Shown: positions 40,683-49,938 of the stretch, piece by piece
Position numbering within the stretch: position 1 is the stretch's first letter
Layout: every line of letters begins with the position of its first letter
Source of the DNA: Mucilaginibacter_A sp041088075
GTDB taxonomy: Bacteria > Bacteroidota > Bacteroidia > Sphingobacteriales > Sphingobacteriaceae
Direction of reading: 5' to 3'
Assembly: GCF_041088075.1 (NCBI RefSeq)
Contig: NZ_JBGCVY010000058.1
Coordinates: forward strand, 1 to 64,000
DNA length: 64,000 nucleotides
Made by a program: the position numbers and the translations under genes
The notes under the pieces: model-generated
What the model was told of the DNA's origin: nothing
Databases searched by the model: none
The model's input: the letters and a program-made list of their open reading frames with translations, nothing else

Positions 40683-41624
40683 ATGGCAACTAACGAATAT
40701 GGCTCAAATGCACAATTACTGGCATTAAGCGGAAGTGATTTTGAAATTGCAGACGGACAACCAAACATCAAAGGTTGGGACGTAAAAGATGCACAAGGAA
40801 AACAAATTGGCGATGTTGACGATTTGATTTTCAACCCAAACAACGATAAAGTTGTTTATCTTGTGGTAGACCAGGACGACAACGAACTGGATTTGGACGA
40901 AGACAAAAAAGTATTGATCCCGATCGGCTTGGCCGAACTGCACGAAAGCGATGACGATGTATTGTTGCCATCCATAACTGTAGCACAGTTAAACCAGCTT
41001 CCTGCTTATGAAAAAGGAAACATCACTTCTGAAACAGAAAGTACGATAAGAAACATTTTGGGCGGAGGCGCAGTGGCAGCCGGTGCATCGGCATTGACCG
41101 GAAATGAAGATTTTTATCAGCACGAACATTTTAACGATGCTAAACTCTACGGCCGCCGTCAGAAAGATAGGGATGACTTAACTTCTGCCGATCAAACAAC
41201 CACTTCAATCCCGGTGATTGAAGAAAAAATGGAAGTTGGCAAACGCGAAGTGGAAACAGGCGGTGTGCGCTTAAAAAGCCGCGTAGTGCAAGAAAACGTA
41301 CAGGAAAACGTAAACCTGCGTTCTGAGCATGTACGCGTAGAAGAAACCCCTGTAAACCGCCCTGCAACGGCAGCCGATTTAGAAACTTTTAAAGAAGGCA
41401 CCATCGAGATGAAAGAATATGCCGAAGTACCTGTGGTAAGCAAAGAAGCATTTGTTACAGGAGAAGTTTCTTTGGAAAAAGAAGTGGAAGAAAGGGACGA
41501 GACCGTACAAGGAACCGTTCGGAAAACCGAAGTTGAAACCGAAAACTTTACAGACGATTCGGCTAAACTAACCAATAAATCAACTAAGCTTTCTAACGAA
41601 GAAAGCGGAGATACATTTTTATAA
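40683..41624 (+). CDS. PRC-barrel plus DUF2382 protein
   Basis: A 313-residue protein. Residues about 15-95 are a PRC-barrel (IKGWDVKDAQGKQIGDVDDLIF, then KVVYLVVDQD). A middle region has a hydrophobic GGGAVAAGASALTG. Residues about 175-295 are DUF2382 (EEKMEVGKREVETGGVRLKSR, FVTGEVSLEKEV). The DUF2382 part is much closer to that of the gene at 39040 than to the gene at 38565, which suggests a recent duplication with exchange of the N-terminal domain. A terminator and a repeat copy follow. Confidence 0.88.
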   Translation: MATNEYGSNAQLLALSGSDFEIADGQPNIKGWDVKDAQGKQIGDVDDLIFNPNNDKVVYLVVDQDDNELDLDEDKKVLIPIGLAELHESDDDVLLPSITVAQLNQLPAYEKGNITSETESTIRNILGGGAVAAGASALTGNEDFYQHEHFNDAKLYGRRQKDRDDLTSADQTTTSIPVIEEKMEVGKREVETGGVRLKSRVVQENVQENVNLRSEHVRVEETPVNRPATAADLETFKEGTIEMKEYAEVPVVSKEAFVTGEVSLEKEVEERDETVQGTVRKTEVETENFTDDSAKLTNKSTKLSNEESGDTFL

Positions 41625-41649
41625 GAGGTTTTTTATAACGATCAACAAA

Positions 41650-41695
41650 ATCGCCAGCTATTACAGTTGGCGATTTTTGTATGATAAAAGAAGCA
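41650..41695 (+). terminator. Terminator followed by a repeat copy
   Basis: TCGCCAGCT pairs with AGTTGGCGA before a TTTTT run (41650-41678). TAAAAGAAGCA follows at 41685-41695. Confidence 0.8.
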
Positions 41696-41743
41696 TCAGT
41701 ATAAAACAACAGCACAATTCAATTTATTCTAAAAATTAAAATA

Positions 41744-42178
41744 ATGTTCGATCAGATCTTAAATTTAGTTAAAGACCATATGGGCAGCAACCCACAACTT
41801 TCATCTGCCATACCAGCAGGGCAGGAAGATGCCGTACACCAGGAAATTGCAAACCACGTAGCTAACGGACTGCAAAACCAGGCAGCAAGTGCAGGCGGTG
41901 CAGGTGGCCTGATGTCAATGTTATCAGGCGGAATGGGTTCCGGCAGCCCACTTACAAGTGCCATTGAAGGCGGTTTGGTAGGAAGCTTAGGCACAAAATT
42001 TGGTTTGCCACCCATGGCAACCGGTGCTATTGCAGCAGCATTACCAGGCTTGTTGCAAAAATTTGCCAACAAAGCCAACGACCCGAATGATTCCAGCATT
42101 ACCCCTGACAGCATGACCAGCGCTTTTTCTGGTGGCAGTGGCGGCCTTGGCGGAATGTTGGGCGGTATGTTTAAATAG
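41744..42178 (+). CDS. Gly/Ala-rich protein of unknown function
   Basis: A 144-residue protein with no signal peptide. The N-terminal helix (MFDQILNLVKDHMGSNPQLS) is followed by HQEIANHVANGLQNQA, Gly-rich stretches, and a hydrophobic middle (GAIAAALPGLLQKFANKA). The tail is GGSGGLGGMLGGMF. The pattern resembles DUF937/YidB-like small bacterial proteins, but I cannot confirm this. It is last in the plus-strand stress group and has its own terminator. Confidence 0.7.
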   Translation: MFDQILNLVKDHMGSNPQLSSAIPAGQEDAVHQEIANHVANGLQNQAASAGGAGGLMSMLSGGMGSGSPLTSAIEGGLVGSLGTKFGLPPMATGAIAAALPGLLQKFANKANDPNDSSITPDSMTSAFSGGSGGLGGMLGGMFK

Positions 42179-42207
42179 TTTTAAAGCTATTAGCCGTCAG
42201 CTATCAG

Positions 42208-42257
42208 CCATCAGCATCAAACAATCTCAAACTGTTTGTTGCTGATGGCTTTTTTAT
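42208..42257 (+). terminator. Terminator at the end of the stress group
   Basis: AGCCATCAGCA at 42208-42218 pairs with TGCTGATGGCT at 42242-42252, with inner AAACA/TGTTT pairing, followed by TTTTT. It lies between converging genes. Confidence 0.85.
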
Positions 42258-42362
42258 TATCCGGTAATTTCCTGCAAATGGTGATACTGTTTTTACCAAG
42301 GTATTTTTATAATCAGTATTTAAGTATCAAATTTGCAAAAGCTCATACCTCTCACCTCAAAC

Positions 42363-44765
42363 CTATTCACTTCGCAAACTCTTTACCGGGTTGGCCAATG
42401 CTGCTTTTACCGTTTGCAGCGCAATTAAAAGCGCAGTTACCAACGTAAGCAAAGCCATGGCAATCAAAAACGGATTTGTGGTAATCGTAATGCGGTAAAC
42501 ATAATCGCTTAACCATTTTTGCATGATAAAAAAAGCAACCGGGCAAGCTACCAATCCAGCCAGCAGTATGGTTCCTAAAAAATCTTTTAAAAATAATAAG
42601 ATGATACCGGCAACTGAAGAACCCAATACTTTTCTGATCCCGATTTCTTTTGTCCGTTTTTGGATGCTTTGTGCAATCAACCCTAAAATCCCCAGCAAAA
42701 CAATGATGATTGCCAAAGCGGTTGCCAGGTAAGAAGCCTTTTGCAATTGGATTTCTGTTTGATACAATTTTCGCAGTGCATCATCTACAAACTTGTATTC
42801 GAAAGGCGCATCAGGCAACAAGGTTGCCCATTTCTTTTGCACAGCTTCCAAGTTTTGCTGCATATTTCCCGGCTTTAGCTTAATGGAAAAATAACGGTAG
42901 AAATTGGAAAAATTAACGTTGATAAAAGTTGCCGGTTGGATTTGCTGCTGCATGGAACCAAAGTGAAAGTCGGCAGTAACACCGCAAACGGTAAACACAT
43001 TTTTAATTCCGGTGATGTGGATTTGCTGGCCGATTGCCATTTTCGGATCTTGCCAACCCAAAGCTTTCGATTGCGTTTCGTTGATCACCACTTTTGTAGA
43101 ATCGCCGGGCGCATAAAAACCGGTAAAAAACGTTCCGGCTTTTAACGGAATTCCATAAGTTGCAGCAAATTGATTATCGGTGCCCAGAGCTTGTGTAATT
43201 ACGGCCTGTGTAGAATCATTGCTTAACTTATAAACTTGCATTGCGCTGCCGTTCATGCCGTCAGGTATTTCCCAAGACAACGAAATGTTGCTGATCTCGG
43301 GCATTTGCGCTAACTGTTCGCGGACTTGCTCCATTTTCTGCACGCCTTTGCGCGACCAATCCCTCGGAACAGAAGCATAAATCACATAATCTTTATCGTA
43401 GCCTAAGTTTTTACTAAAGAAAAGTTTGACCTGTTGCGAGATGATGATCGCGCCCACAAAAACGATAACCGCAATGCCGAACTGAAAAGCAACCAACAAT
43501 TTCCGCATTAAAACACTTTCTTTAACCGAATTGACTTTTCCTTTTAGCGAATCAACCGATTTTAAAGAAGCCAAAACAAAGGCCGGATAAACGCCTGCCA
43601 TTAGGCCAATAAAAAGTGCCAGGAAAAGAGGTATCAGGAAAAAATAAGCCGGAAAAGCAAAAAGGCCAAGAATTTCTTTTGCCAAAACATCATTAAAAAT
43701 TGGCCTCGCAATGGTGTAAATTAGCAGTGCAAAAACAGTAGCCAGCAAAACCAACAGGGTAGATTCGATCAGAAACTGCCAAACCAATTGCTTTTTCATT
43801 CCGCCTAAAACTTTGCGGATGCCCATTTCTTTCATCCGGCTGGCCGATTGGCTAACACACATATTGATAAAGTTGATCACGGCCATCAGCAAAATAAAAA
43901 GCGCAATGGACGAAAGTGTGTAAAGCATTTTTTTGACCACGCCGTTGTTTGCCGTTAAATAATAAGATTTTAACGGAACCAGATAAGGCGTTAAATTTTG
44001 CTGGATTTGAATTACCGTATTCTTTTTTAACAAATTACGAATTGGTATTTCCAGATCTTTTGGTGTGATGCCAGGCTGTAGTTCAATATTTCCAACTAAA
44101 CTTGGATTATTCCAACCATCAACCTTTCTTCCCATAAATTTGGCTGCACTTATCGGAAGAAACATATTGTCGTGATCGTTTAAATTGAGGATAGAGTTTT
44201 CCGGCGATTTTTTTAAAACTCCGGATATTGTAAAACCATGTTTGGAGCCTAAAAAACTTTCAATGGTTATCATTTCGCCCACAACATTAGTTTTTCCAAA
44301 ATATTTGATTGCCTTTTCTTCGGTGATCAGTACTGAAAAAGGATGGGTAAAAACAGTATGTATATTTCCATGCAGCAAAGCAAAACCATACATATTAAGC
44401 AAAGTGCTGTCGCCAACTTGGATGCTTTCGCGGAAACGTTTATCTCCTTTGGAAACGTTGGAAGAGATGCCGTCCCAGTGATAGTAGTTGGCGACTAAAT
44501 TTGGATATTCTGTTTTTAAAGCTTTGGGTAATTCTGCAAGTGTAGTAATTTCATACCCCATTTTTGGGTCTTTCCATTTGCTTTGGATAATGTACTGCCG
44601 GTCGGCATTCTTCAACTGGCGGTTTACTTGTAACTCGCCCCAAACATAAGCGCCAATCAACAGCGTAAATGCAATACCGGTTGATAAACCGATGATATTA
44701 ACCAGCGAGAAAAGACGGTTTTTAACGATGTTTCGCCAGGCAATTTTAAAATAGTTTTTGATCAT
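42363..44765 (-). CDS. FtsX/MacB-type ABC transporter permease, array member 1
   Basis: An 800-residue double FtsX permease: TM helix near residue 20-40, a MacB-like periplasmic domain, three TM helices (about 285-400), a second set starting near 430, another periplasmic domain, and three final TM helices. The conserved cytoplasmic motif appears in both halves as MKEMGIRKVLGG and TKEIGIRKVLGSS. It ends KAALANPVKSLRSE, shared by all members. It has no ATPase domain and must pair with one in trans, such as the ATPase at 36897. It is last in the minus-strand array and converges with the stress group. Confidence 0.92.
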   Translation of the reverse strand: MIKNYFKIAWRNIVKNRLFSLVNIIGLSTGIAFTLLIGAYVWGELQVNRQLKNADRQYIIQSKWKDPKMGYEITTLAELPKALKTEYPNLVANYYHWDGISSNVSKGDKRFRESIQVGDSTLLNMYGFALLHGNIHTVFTHPFSVLITEEKAIKYFGKTNVVGEMITIESFLGSKHGFTISGVLKKSPENSILNLNDHDNMFLPISAAKFMGRKVDGWNNPSLVGNIELQPGITPKDLEIPIRNLLKKNTVIQIQQNLTPYLVPLKSYYLTANNGVVKKMLYTLSSIALFILLMAVINFINMCVSQSASRMKEMGIRKVLGGMKKQLVWQFLIESTLLVLLATVFALLIYTIARPIFNDVLAKEILGLFAFPAYFFLIPLFLALFIGLMAGVYPAFVLASLKSVDSLKGKVNSVKESVLMRKLLVAFQFGIAVIVFVGAIIISQQVKLFFSKNLGYDKDYVIYASVPRDWSRKGVQKMEQVREQLAQMPEISNISLSWEIPDGMNGSAMQVYKLSNDSTQAVITQALGTDNQFAATYGIPLKAGTFFTGFYAPGDSTKVVINETQSKALGWQDPKMAIGQQIHITGIKNVFTVCGVTADFHFGSMQQQIQPATFINVNFSNFYRYFSIKLKPGNMQQNLEAVQKKWATLLPDAPFEYKFVDDALRKLYQTEIQLQKASYLATALAIIIVLLGILGLIAQSIQKRTKEIGIRKVLGSSVAGIILLFLKDFLGTILLAGLVACPVAFFIMQKWLSDYVYRITITTNPFLIAMALLTLVTALLIALQTVKAALANPVKSLRSE

Positions 44766-44920
44766 TTTGTTAATGCTTCTTTTATCGTGTATAATTTTGT
44801 GCGCGGTGTGGGAACTTTTAAAATTGCTTGTATCGCTGCTAACTTTTTAGCTGATGCTTCTTTTATCGGTGTTTTTTTGGTGAGAGGTACGAGGGCTTTG
44901 CCAAGTCTGATACCTCAAAC
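44766..44920 (-). repeat. Spacer between permeases 1 and 2, with two repeat cores
   Basis: TGCTTCTTTTA occurs at 44774-44784 and 44855-44865 in the same direction. GTGAGAGGTACGAGGGCTTT and TGATACCTCAAACC follow and can fold as a hairpin. It is one of the near-identical spacers of the array. Confidence 0.75.
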
Positions 44921-47299
44921 CTATTCACTCCTTAAACTCTTCACCGGATTGGCCAATGCTGCTTTTACTGCCTTAAAACTGACGGTGATTAAAGCGATGG
45001 CAAACGTAATCAGCGCGGCCAAAGCAAAAACCCACCAATGCAAAGTGGTTCTGTAAGCAAAGTTTTGTAGCCATTTTTCCATACTGAAATAAGCGATGGG
45101 AACGGCGATGACGGCAGAAAGTAATACTGGCTTCAGTAAATCTTTTGCTAACAAGAAAACAATATTTTGTACTGAAGAACCCAACACTTTTCGCACACCA
45201 ATTTCTTTAGTGCGCTTTGTTGCGGTGAACGATGCCAGGCCAAACAGGCCCAGGCAGGCAACAAAAATGGCCAAACCTGCAAACACCGATAAAATGGTTT
45301 GCTGCCGAATGTCTTTTTGATACAACTCATCAAACTGCTGGTCTAAAAATTTATATTCTAAAGGATAAGCTGGAGCTGCTTTGTTGTAAGCATTTTTTAC
45401 CATTGCAATACCCGCCTGTAGGTTGCCTGGTTTTAATTTTACCAATATTTGCCTTCTGTCCGTTGCTGGCGAAATCACCAGTGCATCAATATCTTCTTTT
45501 AATGATTTAAAATTAAAATCATCAATCACGCCAACAACTCTTCTTTTTTTACTGTCGCGAACGGTATTAAATATCCATTTGCCAATTGCTTGTTGTGGCG
45601 TCCATCCTAATTTGGCTGCAGCCGTTTTGTTAATTAATACTGCATCGGTTGTATCGGTTTGAAATGCCGAAGAAAAATTTCTGCCTGCAATAATTTTCAA
45701 GCCCAATGTTTTTACATATTCAAAGTCTGCGAACTCGGTGCTTGCATACCATTTTTCCGGATGCCCTTCCACATCAAACATATGTCCGTCAAAAAAACCA
45801 CCAGGCTCGCCGCTCATTGCCGAAACCGATTGCACAGCGGTTTCATTTTGCAATTGTGTTTTAAAAGAATTTAGATTTTTATCGATGTCGCCGTTATCAA
45901 TCGGAATAATTAATGTTTGCTTTTTATTATATCCAAGCTGTTTGTTCTTTACATAACTCATTTGTTTTGTAATAATGATGGTACCAACAATCAAAAAAAT
46001 GGATATGCCAAATTGAACCACTACTAAAACCTGCCTGAACGATGCACCGCCTTTGCCCAATTTTAATTTGCCCTTTAATGCCTGTATAGGTGAGAATGCA
46101 GATAAAAAAAATGCTGGATAACTGCCTGCTAAAAACCCAACGATAATGATAATGCCGGCAAGAAATAAATAGATGGGCGATGCATTCCATGATACATTTA
46201 ATGTATATCCCAGCAATTGATTACACCATGGTATTACCAGCAATAACAAACCAACAGAAAGTATGCACGAGATCGTTGTTAGTAAAACGGATTCGCCGAT
46301 GAATTGCCAAACAAGATTATTACGCAACGCACCCAGCACTTTGCGCAAACCAACTTCTTTTGAGCGTTCTGCTGCACGAATGGTGGAAAGGTTCATGAAG
46401 TTAATGCAAGCAATAAGCAGTATTAAAATTGCGATTGAGAGAAAAATGTAAACAACTGTTTTATCTCCATGCTTTATGTTGTCAACGGCTTTGCTATCAA
46501 AGTAAACATCTTTTAATGGTGTTAAAGATAAAGACCATTTAAAGCCATATTTACGCAGTTCTGTACCAAGATATTTTTCAACAAAAGCCGGCATTTGTTT
46601 TTCGATCTGCGCTGGGGAAACATTTGGAGCGAGTTGTACATATAAGTACACACCATTGTTTATCCATGAAGTCATCCAGCCAGCATCTTTGCGTCTTTCA
46701 AGAGGCAAAATAATGTCAAAATCCAAATGTGAATTGGAAGGAACATCTTTCGCAATACCTGTAACTTTCAACGGCGTCCCTTTATTTAGCGTTATAATTT
46801 TCCCCATCGCATTATTAACGCTCCCGAAATATTTTTTTGCAGTGGTTTCTGTTAGCACCGCACTATTCACATCTTTTAAAACTGTTGTTGGATTACCTCT
46901 TATTAACGGAAATGAAAAGAGGCTGAAAAAATTGGAATCAACCTCTATCTGTTTTTTTTCATGAAAAGATTTTGAGCCAACTGTAAAAAGATTATCATTT
47001 TGATTTACCCGGACAGCGTTTACAATTTGTCCTTTAAAATCATTGAGTAAAGCCGGCGCATACAGCCCGGACAAATAAGCCACCTCGTTTGTCTTACCGA
47101 AGTGTTCCGTTCCTCGCATCACGCGGTAAATGTTTTTTCCTTTTTGGTGAAAGTTGTCCACACTAAACTCATTCAGGATAAACAGGAAAATCATCAGGCA
47201 AACGGTAATGCCGATGGTTAAACCAAAGATGTTAATAGCCGAGAAACTTTTATGTTTCCACAAATTGCGCCAAGAAATTTTTAAATAGTTTTTGATCAT
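44921..47299 (-). CDS. FtsX/MacB-type ABC transporter permease, array member 2
   Basis: A 792-residue double FtsX permease starting MIKNYLKISWRNLWKHKSFS. The half motifs are SKEVGLRKVLGA and TKEIGVRKVLGSS. The first periplasmic domain contains ETTAKKYFGSVNNAMGKII, typical of MacB_PCD. Compared with member 1 it has an AT-richer middle (about 45.4-47.0 kb) with more frequent synonymous A/T codons, while its ends match the other members, which may reflect homogenisation of the ends. Confidence 0.92.
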   Translation of the reverse strand: MIKNYLKISWRNLWKHKSFSAINIFGLTIGITVCLMIFLFILNEFSVDNFHQKGKNIYRVMRGTEHFGKTNEVAYLSGLYAPALLNDFKGQIVNAVRVNQNDNLFTVGSKSFHEKKQIEVDSNFFSLFSFPLIRGNPTTVLKDVNSAVLTETTAKKYFGSVNNAMGKIITLNKGTPLKVTGIAKDVPSNSHLDFDIILPLERRKDAGWMTSWINNGVYLYVQLAPNVSPAQIEKQMPAFVEKYLGTELRKYGFKWSLSLTPLKDVYFDSKAVDNIKHGDKTVVYIFLSIAILILLIACINFMNLSTIRAAERSKEVGLRKVLGALRNNLVWQFIGESVLLTTISCILSVGLLLLVIPWCNQLLGYTLNVSWNASPIYLFLAGIIIIVGFLAGSYPAFFLSAFSPIQALKGKLKLGKGGASFRQVLVVVQFGISIFLIVGTIIITKQMSYVKNKQLGYNKKQTLIIPIDNGDIDKNLNSFKTQLQNETAVQSVSAMSGEPGGFFDGHMFDVEGHPEKWYASTEFADFEYVKTLGLKIIAGRNFSSAFQTDTTDAVLINKTAAAKLGWTPQQAIGKWIFNTVRDSKKRRVVGVIDDFNFKSLKEDIDALVISPATDRRQILVKLKPGNLQAGIAMVKNAYNKAAPAYPLEYKFLDQQFDELYQKDIRQQTILSVFAGLAIFVACLGLFGLASFTATKRTKEIGVRKVLGSSVQNIVFLLAKDLLKPVLLSAVIAVPIAYFSMEKWLQNFAYRTTLHWWVFALAALITFAIALITVSFKAVKAALANPVKSLRSE

Positions 47300-47453
47300 T
47301 TTGTTTTAGTTTATAGCTGATGCTTCTTTTATCGGTGTTTTTTTAGCCCCATCTAACCTCCCCAAAGGGGAGGAACCAAAGCGTGTTACCTTTATGGTTT
47401 TCTATATATCCGCCCTGCAAAGCCCTCTCCTTTGGAGAGGGTTGGGTGAGGCT
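47300..47453 (-). repeat. Spacer between permeases 2 and 3, with a different inverted repeat
   Basis: The repeat core is at 47321-47331. Instead of the GAGGTACGAGG hairpin, the spacer carries CCCCATCTAACCTCCCCAAAG and CTTTGGAGAGGGTTGGGTGAGG as inverted ends around about 60 bp, a relative of the element at 35117-35283. Confidence 0.75.
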
Positions 47454-49838
47454 CTATTCACTCCTCAAACTCTTCACCGGATTGGCCAATGCTGCTTTTA
47501 CTGCTTGAAAACTGACGGTGGCTACGGCGATAACCAAAGCAATGCCTGCCGCAACAGCAAAAAGCCACCAGCTTAATTCTGTTCGGTACGCAAAACTTTG
47601 CAGCCATTTGCTCATCAATAGCAAACTTACAGGCGTTGCAATCATGGCGGCAACGGCAACCAGCAAGATGAAATTCCCGGAAAGTAACTGCACAATATCA
47701 ACCGTGCTGGCACCTAATACTTTACGGATACCGATTTCTTTTACCCGTTGCCTTGCAAAAAGCGCAATCAAACCAAACATGCCCATGGCAGCAATAAAAA
47801 GGGTTATGGTGGCCACATAATTGGTTACTTTCAAAATACCGTTTAGCAAAGCATATTGTTGGTCGGCCAGATCGCTCATGTATTTATAAGAAAAAGAACG
47901 CCGCGGGTTCATCGCATCAAATTCTTTTTGAAGTTTTGTAAGGATGTTTGCTGCATGTTTCGGGTCAACCCTCAAACTTAAATAACTGTAGTTTACGCTT
48001 TGCTTGCCTGCATAACTATGGATAATTGGCTCGATACTTTCGCTCAACCTGCGGTAGTGGAAATCTTCCATCACACCAATTACATTGTCAACTTCGTTGC
48101 CGCCGCCTTTTGGTTTTAACTGTTTTCCGATGGCTGTTGTCCAGCCCAAAGCTTTCATGGCCGAACGGTTGATGATGACGTTGCTTTTTTCGTTGGTATC
48201 GGCAACGTTTTTAAAATTTCGTCCTTCCACCAACGGAATTTGGTAAGTATCAATCAAACCAGCATCGGTCGCAGCTTGTCGTAAACTCACTTCTTTGCCA
48301 GTGGCCGGATCAACGTATGTGTTATAATTTTGCTGATAAGTGGTTGGAATGGTGTAGCTGGTAGAAATATTTTTGACGTAAGGATTGTTCCGAAGATCAT
48401 TCAAAACGGCATCAAAATGGGCAGTTGCTGCGGCAGGGTTTTTAAAAGCCAAATCAAGCGGAACAACCAAAACGTTTTCCTGGTTATAGCCGGGAGAAGC
48501 CTTTTTCATGAAGGACATTTGCCGGTTCAAAATCAGCGTAACACCAATAAAAATAATGGCGAGCGTAAATTGAAGTGTGATCAAAGCATTTCGGGTAATA
48601 AAGTTGCCGTTGTTGCCAGTCAGTTTTCCTTTTACCGTATCCGTTATTTTGATGGAAGTTAGATGTAAGGCCGGATAACTTCCCGCAATAATTACCACTA
48701 AAATCCCTGTAAACAAAATGATTAATGTCAGCGGGAAATCTTTAACCAGGTCAAAAGACAATTCCGAGAAATTGCTTTTTACCATCTGGTTGATTTGAGC
48801 CAGCAAAACAAAGCGGAACAACAGAAAAGCCAATAGCAGCGAGGTGAAAACAAGGATGGCATTTTCTACACAAAATTGCCACACAATCTGCATTTTGCTG
48901 CTGCCCACCATTTGTTTTACCGCTACTTCTTTTGCCCGGTTAAACATGGTGGCCATATTTAAATTGATGAGGTTGGCCACAATAATCAGCAGGATAAAAA
49001 CAGCACTGCCGGTAGCGCCTTTGATGATTACACTAACGGTATCGCCAGATTCTGTTTTTACCAGGTCTTCAAAAGGCGCCAATTTAATGCGTTGGTTTTT
49101 ATTTTCGGCAGTATAATTGGTTTTTACAATTTGATTGATTTGATACGTAAGGCGCTTTTTGTTGGCACCGGGTTTCAACAACAAATAGTTTTCGGCAAAA
49201 GTGTTGTACCAGTTGGCCATGCTTGTAAAACCGGGGTTGGTTTTTAATAAATTGATGCTGAGGATAACTGTTGGGCGAAGCGTTGCGTTAGCCGGAATAG
49301 GTTTTAAAACGCCGGTAACGGTTAGCTGCGTAGTATCATCAGCGGAAATGGTTTTTCCTACGGGATTGACTTTTCCAAACAGTTTTTCGGCAGTTTCGTG
49401 GCTCAAAACCACATCATATTTTCCGTTCAAAGCCGTTGCCGCGTTTCCTGATTCAAACGGAAAAGAAAAGACTTTAAAAAAGCCGGTTTCGCCATAAATG
49501 GTGTTGTCCTGAAATTCTTTGTCCTGATATTTTAGCCACGGCGAGTTGAAACTTTGCACGTGTGTTGCCGCTTCCACGTCGGGACAAACTTTTACAATTT
49601 CATCCAATAGTGGAAAAGGGGTTTGGATAATGCCATCACCCGATTTTGAATAGGTTTTTAAGTAAACCAATCGGTCCTGGTTTTTGAAAATACTGTTTGC
49701 CGTTAGGTATTCGTAAACCAACAGCGAAAGTACCATCACGCTGGCCAAGCCCAAGGTTAGGCCAACCAGGTTAATCAATGTAAAACTTGTGTTTTTTAAC
49801 AAGTTCCGGTAGCCGGTTTTGAAATAGATTTTGATCAT
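47454..49838 (-). CDS. FtsX/MacB-type ABC transporter permease, array member 3
   Basis: A 794-residue double FtsX permease starting MIKIYFKTGYRNLLKNTSFT. The motif of the first half is diverged (AKEVAVKQMVGS) while the second is standard (VKEIGIRKVLGAS), so the first half is the most unusual in the array. The first periplasmic domain has ETAEKLFGKVNPVGKTIS. The ending is the shared ALANPVKSLRSE. Confidence 0.92.
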   Translation of the reverse strand: MIKIYFKTGYRNLLKNTSFTLINLVGLTLGLASVMVLSLLVYEYLTANSIFKNQDRLVYLKTYSKSGDGIIQTPFPLLDEIVKVCPDVEAATHVQSFNSPWLKYQDKEFQDNTIYGETGFFKVFSFPFESGNAATALNGKYDVVLSHETAEKLFGKVNPVGKTISADDTTQLTVTGVLKPIPANATLRPTVILSINLLKTNPGFTSMANWYNTFAENYLLLKPGANKKRLTYQINQIVKTNYTAENKNQRIKLAPFEDLVKTESGDTVSVIIKGATGSAVFILLIIVANLINLNMATMFNRAKEVAVKQMVGSSKMQIVWQFCVENAILVFTSLLLAFLLFRFVLLAQINQMVKSNFSELSFDLVKDFPLTLIILFTGILVVIIAGSYPALHLTSIKITDTVKGKLTGNNGNFITRNALITLQFTLAIIFIGVTLILNRQMSFMKKASPGYNQENVLVVPLDLAFKNPAAATAHFDAVLNDLRNNPYVKNISTSYTIPTTYQQNYNTYVDPATGKEVSLRQAATDAGLIDTYQIPLVEGRNFKNVADTNEKSNVIINRSAMKALGWTTAIGKQLKPKGGGNEVDNVIGVMEDFHYRRLSESIEPIIHSYAGKQSVNYSYLSLRVDPKHAANILTKLQKEFDAMNPRRSFSYKYMSDLADQQYALLNGILKVTNYVATITLFIAAMGMFGLIALFARQRVKEIGIRKVLGASTVDIVQLLSGNFILLVAVAAMIATPVSLLLMSKWLQSFAYRTELSWWLFAVAAGIALVIAVATVSFQAVKAALANPVKSLRSE

Positions 49839-49938
49839 GATATTTAGTTTTTAGCTGATACTTCTTTTATCGATACTTTTTTGGTATGAGGTACGAGGCT
49901 TTGCGAATTGCTGATACTTCGTACCTTTCACCTCAAAC
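49839..49938 (-). repeat. Spacer between permeases 3 and 4
   Basis: A one-base variant of the core, TACTTCTTTTA, at 49859-49869, followed by TCGATACTTTTTTGG. The hairpin GTATGAGGTACGAGG ... CTTCGTACC follows. The spacer is 100 bp. Confidence 0.75.

Noticed and set aside
41150..41600. Near-identical DUF2382 blocks as evidence of an assembly error
   Set aside because: The two genes have different N-terminal domains and the blocks differ at many positions, so a true duplication is more likely.
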